Assembly: GCA_963969345.1 (NCBI GenBank)
Contig: OZ017766.1
Coordinates: forward strand, 6,510,001 to 6,574,000
Source of the DNA: Turbatrix aceti
Lineage: Eukaryota; Nematoda; Chromadorea; Rhabditida; Panagrolaimidae
Length of the DNA: 64,000 bases
Direction of reading: 5' to 3'
Shown here: piece by piece, positions 58,730 to 64,000 of the stretch
How positions within the stretch are numbered: position 1 is the stretch's first letter
How the letters are laid out: every line of letters begins with the position of its first letter
Notes under the pieces: model-generated
What the model was told of the DNA's origin: nothing
Database searches by the model: none
The model's input: only the letters and a program-made list of their open reading frames with translations
Position numbers and translations under genes: made by a program

Positions 58730-59823
58730 TTACCCGTGTTTATTTGAAATCGAAAATGCCGAAGTGTCCATTTGTACGCTGCTACCACGGACGCGATATG
58801 TTGGACCAGATTGTACAGTATCGTTGTTGGAGATCGTCCGTCGACACAAGATGACCAGAAATTCTCGATAAGGCGTAATCATTCCGAGCGTGAGCGCAAG
58901 TTGAAGAATACAGTTCAGATTGACTCCCGCAGCTACGACATTTACAAAAACTATGGAATCCCGCATTCTGAATGCAAAGGAAAAGCCAAGAGTGCATGCG
59001 GGAATGAGGATGAAAGTAATTGAGATTGCCGTCTGGATGAGGTTGTAAATTAGCAGGATACGATGACTCACTTTGCTGCCGACAACTGAGCTCTTATTTC
59101 GTAACTGAAGATACCGTATCACTCCGAGACAGCAGATTGTCACCGAGAGGATCAGAGAGACCATTCCCAATGTCAGTGGTGTTGCCACAAATTTGAGTGT
59201 GTTGGCGTAGTTTATCACGTTTAGACTACTTTCGTTGAAGAAGATTTCGAGATCGGGGTCGGCGCTTCGAATTGTTTCATGGATGACATCCGGCGATTCA
59301 TCGCTGACCAAACTCGAGTAAAAGCACGGCGCGGACGTCAGCAGTGAGTGGACAAAGTAGATGGCTAGGAAAACGTTGGAGGATGCGAACTCGGACAATC
59401 TTCCCGGATATGTCTGAAAAACATAAATCCAGTAATGTTAGAAAATACAGGTGAATGACTCACCAGCAAATAACGGTAGAGAAAAGAGAAGAACATACTG
59501 TGATAAGTCCAGATGATCAAAGAGATCCCAAGTGCAATACAATTGACCGCTTGCTCCGGGGGGATGATTTTGAGAGGACCTAAAGCATAAAACGCAAAAA
59601 CAGGTGGCAGGTAAACGGGAATTATGAGTGCGAAGGATATTTGCGTGAAGAAACACCAGACAGCGTAGTTGAGAAGAAACCACTTGTATCGCCTCATACT
59701 GATGGATTTTTTGATGATGCATAAGATGACAAGGACGAAGAGCACCGCGGATATCCCGGTGGTTATAAAGCTGAGCCAGATGAGAAAGCTCTGATACCTG
59801 AGGACATCCGCGGGCCTTGACAT
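58730..59823 (-). CDS. Nematode chemosensory GPCR (Srh/Str-type serpentine receptor)
   Basis: Exons 59464-59823 and 58730-59413 (complement) join in phase 0, giving 347 residues. About seven hydrophobic helices are visible: LIWLSFITTGISAVLFVLVI, WFLLNYAVWCFFTQISFALI, VNCIALGISLIIWTYHSMFF, VFLAIYFVHSLLTS, LTLGMVSLILSVTICCLGVI, ILLIYNLIQTAISITFILIP, and VNLNCILQLALTLGM. RRYKWFLLNYAVW after helix 1 and TPYRE after helix 7 are hallmarks of the Srh/Str superfamily. The ATG at 59823 gives the shortest reasonable N-terminus. The protein should sit in ciliary or plasma membrane of sensory neurons; the ligand is unknown. A hAT-like element lies 144 bases upstream. Confidence 0.85.
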
Positions 59824-59966
59824 GACTTTTTCAAATGACAAACGTAGACGCAAAAAAACATGGTATTTATGATAAATATTATATTATACCATGTTGTCGG
59901 TGTAACCCCTTTGCAAACAACGTTGCAATTATGCGAACATGGGAATATCGTCAAAACGGGCATAAC

Positions 59967-60599
59967 CAGTGTTGTCGGTTCTGAAAATTTTTCGGGTACC
60001 CGAACCGGAACCGGAACCGAAATCCTGATTTTTCGGGTACCCGGAACCGGAACCGGAACCGAAAATAAATTTTTCGGGTACCCGGAACCGGAACCGGAAC
60101 CGAAAATGAATTTTTCGGGTACTCGGAACCGGAACCGGAACCGAAAGTAGAAAATTCGGGTACCCGAACCGGAACCGAACCGGAACCGAAGAACCGAACC
60201 GGAACCGGAACTTTTCAAACCGCGTGCGAAACAAAATTTGAAGGATTTTCGTTACAAAAGTGTTCAAAATGAAAAAAATTGCTTAGAATATGAACTTATA
60301 ACCGATTTCTAAGCGCTTTTTTTCACTCTGAGAGCTCGTTTTTTCCGTCATTTGAACTCATTTTTAAAATCCGGGTACCCGGAACCGGCATTTCGGGTAC
60401 CCGGAACCGGAACCGGAACCGAAAATGATTTTTTCGGGTACCCGGAACCGGAACCGGAACCGAAAATGATGTTTTCGGGTACCCGGAACCGGAACCGGAA
60501 CCGAAAATAAATTTTTCGGGTACCCGAACCGGAACCGGTTCGGTTCCGGTTCGGGTACCCGGAACCGGCCGGTTCCGGTCCGGGTACCCGACAACACTG
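59967..60599. mobile_element. Non-autonomous hAT-like element filled with GGAACC repeats, TSD GGCATAAC
   Basis: Terminal inverted repeats are CAGTGTTGTCGG at the left and CCGACAACACTG at the right. The perfect 8-bp direct repeat GGCATAAC flanks both ends (59959-59966 and 60600-60607). Inside, units of GGGTACCCGGAACCGGAACC plus GGAACCGAAAATaaattttt repeat in one orientation at 59990-60215 and again at 60370-60540, with an inverted end. No coding capacity; the long open frames are satellite translations. Confidence 0.9.
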
Positions 60600-60607
60600 G
60601 GCATAAC

Positions 60608-61492
60608 TGTTCACAGAAAAGTATGTAGAGTCTGCAGAATGGTTTTTGAAGTGCATAATTTATTTACGGCTAGCTTGACAGTACAAAGGACAAGTTGCAC
60701 TTACCTTGATGTTTCTTGTATGCCACCTTTGCTTCTACTGCCACCGAGTCACATTTTTTTTATAAAAAATGTCTATAAATAATGCCGCATTCCCAATGAC
60801 AAAAAAAATTACATGATGTGTTTTTTGTAAACATTGTGGCAGCAGCAAGATTTGCATGTGAACCCCGATTCGTCTATACAAGTTACCAAAAAATTTAGAA
60901 TTCTATTTGATAAGACCTACGAAAGTGATAAAAATAGGCTATTAGAACTAAATTCCGCTCGAAACCAATCAAAACGTGCGCGATGCATACGATTGCGCGC
61001 ACGCTTTCGACTTTCGGAGCGAAAGTATAGGAAACTTCGCTGCTCGTCCCTTTTTCGTCCTTTTTTTGGGTTTTGTCCCAAATATCACTCCCATTTTTCT
61101 CCCCGTGGTTTTTCTATCTGCTATTGTTCTTATGTATCGTGTCCCGCGCTATTGGTTTTGCCAATAGGTGTAACGCAAATTTGAGGTGTCAAATGAAGTT
61201 ACGTTCGTTATAGGTGACCGGCGACAAAGTCACTGGGAACTACCGATGGCCCAGTAGTTTCCCACACTGATCCGGGCTGTCCCAGCTATGGAGAAAGCAG
61301 CAATATGACTTCACGCAGGCCCGCCCGTTATGAACCGGAACCGAACCACTTCCTCAACGAGAACCGGGCGGAACCGAAGCCAGAACTCAAGGGTGTCAAC
61401 GGGCCTTTATAACAAAGGGTAAAATTAAAGCAAAATCTGCTAAAATTCTTCCGATTTGATGAAGAATCTAAGAATACACGTTGTTATTCATA
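60608..61492. other. Intergenic DNA, no supported gene
   Basis: AT-rich, with a short GC-rich part at 61200-61400 where GGAACCG words reappear (61333-61375), possibly a relic of a satellite-bearing element. A 116-codon frame at 60834 has no splice context or similarity. Confidence 0.5.
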
Positions 61493-61693
61493 ATGGGGGA
61501 GGATTACGCCCGATTGACACCCTTGGACAAAATCTCTTCCATTTTTTCTACCATGATTTTTTTTCTCGCTATTGCAATTATTTGTCATGACTTGTTTATT
61601 TATTACTGTGGTTATCATCATTTTCACCGTAATACGGAACCATCCATTCTGATTTCTTATTTTTATTATTTGTTGATGTTGGCTTTTTATTAG
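61493..61693 (+). CDS. Putative small membrane protein, 66 aa
   Basis: A single-exon frame begins MGEDYARLTPLDKISSIFST. It has one clear transmembrane segment (MIFFLAIAIICHDLFIYY) and a second hydrophobic C-terminus (ISYFYYLLMLAFY). A charged N-terminus followed by a helix is typical of small tail- or signal-anchored proteins. No similarity is recognised and the stretch is AT-rich, so it could be chance. Confidence 0.3.
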   Translation: MGEDYARLTPLDKISSIFSTMIFFLAIAIICHDLFIYYCGYHHFHRNTEPSILISYFYYLLMLAFY

Positions 61694-61805
61694 TGGATTT
61701 GAGTGAAAATAAGAGTTCAGGATCGTTGTTTTGGTTTTCGGGGGTTACATTTGCTTGCCTGAAAAAGTTTTGTTGTGTTATTTTTGAGGTTTTTGAGTTT
61801 TTTTC

Positions 61806-62752
61806 TTACTCAGATGAGCCATTTTCATCCTGAATTGATGACTCTGTGGTAGTTGCCTTTCGGCGAATCTTTCTCTTCTTCTTTTTTGGTTGTAGGTAGC
61901 CAGATGCCATCTGGTCAAACGACGGCGGCAGGGTCAGGGGTGGAAAAGTAGGAAGTGGAATAAGGGTCGAGAGTGTGGGGAACGTAAAAGTCGGAGCAGG
62001 GGTAGGTGAAAGCGTGGGGATAGGCGTGACGGGTTGGAGGACCGATGATGACGATAGTAATTGTGATCCCATCATTTGGGGACCCGCTGGTGCAGGTGGG
62101 AATCCTAATCCCGGAAAAGTGAGCTGAGGTGTCGGGGAATGGGAGGGGAGGGGTAAAAGGTTGGGAAAAGCAAAGATATTCGGCGTCATAGGCGCAATAA
62201 CAAGTGGTACACTGGCTCCCGTCGCATCGACGCGGGTGGAAGTTGGTGAAGCTCGACGTCGGTTAGAGACGATTGTCCGGGATTTTGGGGTGGAAGAAGA
62301 ACGGAGTCCGTGGGCTTTTGGCATGTCGTCGGCTGTGGGTACATCGGTGAGGCTGAAAAAGCATATTTTTTTGTGCAAAAAAAATTTTGGTATCAGTTTG
62401 CGACCTTCTTTTTCAAAAAAAAATTCTGGTTACATTTTTTTGTTTTTTTTTGTGAAAAACAAAAAAAACCTACCGTAAGCCTGGCTTTTGAGGGGATCGT
62501 CGAACCTCGACGAACTGAACGTTTTGTTCGGATCCATGAAGCTGAAAATGTTTTGTTTTAAAAATAGAAAAAAAAATTGAGGGGTAAAAACGCACACCAA
62601 CTAGTCGGTCGACACCAGGAGCAGCTTTGGCGGGAATCCAGATTTCTGAAATTTTTTTATGTATTGAAAATTGATTGTAAAATTTGGCGGTGTTGTCCTT
62701 TGAACTTACCAAGAATTAGAACGATGAAAACCAGCGACGGGACGTTACACAT
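61806..62752 (-). CDS. Secreted Pro/Thr-rich protein with dibasic sites
   Basis: Exons 62710-62752, 62596-62645, 62474-62541 and 61806-62352 (complement) agree in phase (1, 0, 2) and give 235 residues. A signal peptide (MCNVPSLVFIVLILEIWIPA) is followed by AAPGVDRLVGLHGSEQ, a basic stretch with SNRRRAS (a possible furin site), and a long Pro/Leu/Thr/Phe-rich region (IPTLSPTPAPTFTFPTLSTL). The tail is basic then acidic (QPKKKKRKIRRK, QDENGSSE). No cysteine follows the signal. No family recognised; it resembles neuropeptide-like or matrix precursors only in composition. Confidence 0.65.
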
Positions 62753-63189
62753 CTCGCGACGAGGTGTGCCGTCGGTATAAATGACCTGATTACGTCGGAC
62801 TGCCTGTGGTTATCTTGCCTTTTATGGGGCCCTGGGGCGTCGAAAGTGAATGCGTGCGGAGCGACACTGGTTGGGTGACTGACTGACTGCTGTCGTTTGG
62901 TCGTTCGGTCGATTCGTGCACTACATGCAACAACACTACCCTGCGCACGAATCCAATCCAATCAAATCCCCTTTTCAATTGATCACACGATTTTGTGGAT
63001 TTTCGTTTTTTTTCCATTCTTGACGACTTGGATATTGTTAGAAACAAAAGTTACACAATCAGTTTACGTATGTATTTTTTATGAATGATCGATTGTCTAT
63101 CGTCTATGACACGGAAGAAGGTGGAGCAGCCAAAAAAGGCAGTTTATTTACAGATATCAGCGGAAGCGGTTTTCATCTTACAAGGAAAG

Positions 63190-63355
63190 TGTCAAGGGAT
63201 ATTATGGAAACTTTTCCATGAAAGTGAGGCATAAAAAAAAAGTATACTCTGCCAGATTACATTCCTCAGACTGCCAAAAAACTTTTCATAAAAAAACTAT
63301 TTTTTGGAAAAATTTACAAAGAATTTTCAAAAATGTCCCCTGACACAGTAAAAAA
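63190..63355. repeat. Family A fragment: outer arms only
   Basis: Shares AAAACTTTTCATAAAA, TTTTTTGGAAAAATTT and a terminal CCCCTGACAC-like end with the outer arm of the 50.8-51.4-kb element. A CTCTGCCAGATTAC remnant of the inner arm is also present. The middle is deleted. It lies 3' of the G-patch gene. Confidence 0.6.
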
Positions 63356-63368
63356 AACCTGAATTTAT

Positions 63369-63846
63369 TCAATCAAAACCATTCAAAGCCTGACGAATTT
63401 CAGTTTCAATCGCGCGATCTTTTTTCTTCCTGGCTTCGAGTTGCTGGAAGTATGACTTCTTTGAAGGCTGCGGCTTCTGTTTGACTGCATCCAGGTCACC
63501 GGGAGTGAAATGTGTAACCCGGGGAACACTTTTTTGGTGCTCAGCTGTGCCGATGCATGCCCGATCACGCTTGAGCACAGTTTTGATGGGGTATTTGCGC
63601 CCCGAGCCATCGCTTCCCAAGCCCTGAGATTCGTGCCAACCCGCGCTCCGGAGCAGACGGTAGCCGACGTTGGACGATGAAATGCCGTACGCGAAGCCCG
63701 GGTATGGGACGGCGCCGGTTTTGATGACGTGGGGGATCGAGGTGAGATGGGAGTCCAGTGTTGGCACGCTTTGCCGACAGGATGGACAAAAGGTGGGGTT
63801 TTCTGAGGATTTATGGGGTGTTGAGGAGGAATTGGGGCATTTGGAC
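63369..63846 (-). CDS. GPANK1: GPANK1 (BAT4)-like G-patch protein, 3' exon
   Basis: The last exon, with an acceptor at 63847-63849 (TTTTTTTCAG), stop at 63369, and 159 residues visible. A zinc-finger-like motif (FCPSCRQSVPTLDSHLTSIPH) precedes the G-patch domain: SSNVGYRLLRSAGWHESQGL, GSDGSGRKYPIKTVLKRDRA. RVTHF follows, and the C-terminus is Lys-rich. Finger, then G-patch, then RVTHF is the layout of the C-terminal half of vertebrate GPANK1, a probable RNA-processing factor. The ankyrin repeats should lie in exons beyond the right edge. The gene is therefore 5'-incomplete in this window. Confidence 0.82.
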
Positions 63847-64000
63847 CTGAAAAAAACATGTTTTCTCAAAATAATTTTTTTTGCATTTTTTGTTTAAAAA
63901 CGGATTTAAAAAAAATAAACAGAATATAAAATTGCAAAAAATGCAAAAAATCAAAAACAGAAAACAAAATTGAAAAAAAAACAATTGAAAATGAATTTTA

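Noticed and set aside
59763..60656. Frames with RFRVPEKFIFGSGSGSGYP and VPGTGTGTEN repeats that look like low-complexity proteins.
   Set aside because: Translations of the GGAACC satellite; both strands are open and the sequence lies between transposon ends.
60834..61184. 116-codon plus-strand frame starting MWQQQDLHVNP.
   Set aside because: No similarity, no splice or polyadenylation context, and composition shifts to Phe/Ser runs typical of AT-rich noncoding DNA.
1..64000. tRNA or rRNA genes.
   Set aside because: No T-loop or A/B-box pair (GGTTCGANTCC with an upstream TGGCNNAGTGG) and no rRNA core motif was found by eye. A covariance search would be needed to exclude diverged copies.

Overview
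This is a window from a eukaryotic nuclear genome, almost certainly a nematode. The evidence is a seven-helix receptor of the nematode Srh/Str chemoreceptor type, a free-standing MSP-domain protein, an OIG-4-like one-Ig secreted protein, and many short introns with T-rich acceptors ending in TTTTTAG or TTTCAG. I cannot place it to a genus. Nineteen gene models are listed: fifteen are well supported and four are weak or tentative. Their exon boundaries were read by eye from GT/AG signals and reading-frame phase, with no transcript support.

Layout. 1-2.9 kb holds the 5' part of a DENND5 (Rab GEF) gene on the minus strand. 2.9-13.9 kb is a gene-free, low-complexity stretch rich in homopolymers and CAGT/CAGC microsatellites. 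14-20.2 kb is a plus-strand FHA + PHD chromatin-reader gene. 21.3-23.8 kb holds a head-to-head pair: an OIG-4-like gene (minus) and a zinc-finger gene (plus) whose start codons overlap. 24.2-27.1 kb is a Vasa/GLH-like DEAD-box helicase with an RGG-rich N-terminus, convergent with a testin (PET-LIM) gene at 27.2-29.1 kb. 31.8-35.7 kb is the PRC2 histone methyltransferase Enhancer of zeste. 37-42 kb is an accessory zone: a tiny secreted-peptide gene inside a long inverted repeat, and a truncated MULE transposase gene next to an orphan gene. 42.1-42.8 kb is linker histone H1. 46.5-49 kb carries an MSP-domain gene and a secreted Gly/Val-rich protein. 49.9-53.1 kb is the large subunit of ribonucleotide reductase. 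55-64 kb carries an orphan Cys-rich protein, a DXO/RAI1-like protein, a chemoreceptor, a Pro-rich secreted protein and the 3' end of a GPANK1-like G-patch gene.

There is no operon-like pathway logic. Many genes nevertheless act on chromatin, RNA or germline maintenance (E(z), FHA-PHD, H1, DEAD-box, DXO-like).

The most unusual content is the repeat landscape. One approximately 0.5-0.6 kb foldback family has at least four near-full copies, three of them inside introns. Separately, two hAT-like elements share the termini CAGNGTTGTCG and have perfect 8-bp target duplications, but each is filled with a different short tandem repeat (GAGCCG-type and GGAACC-type). A third element, filled with GTTCG, may be related.
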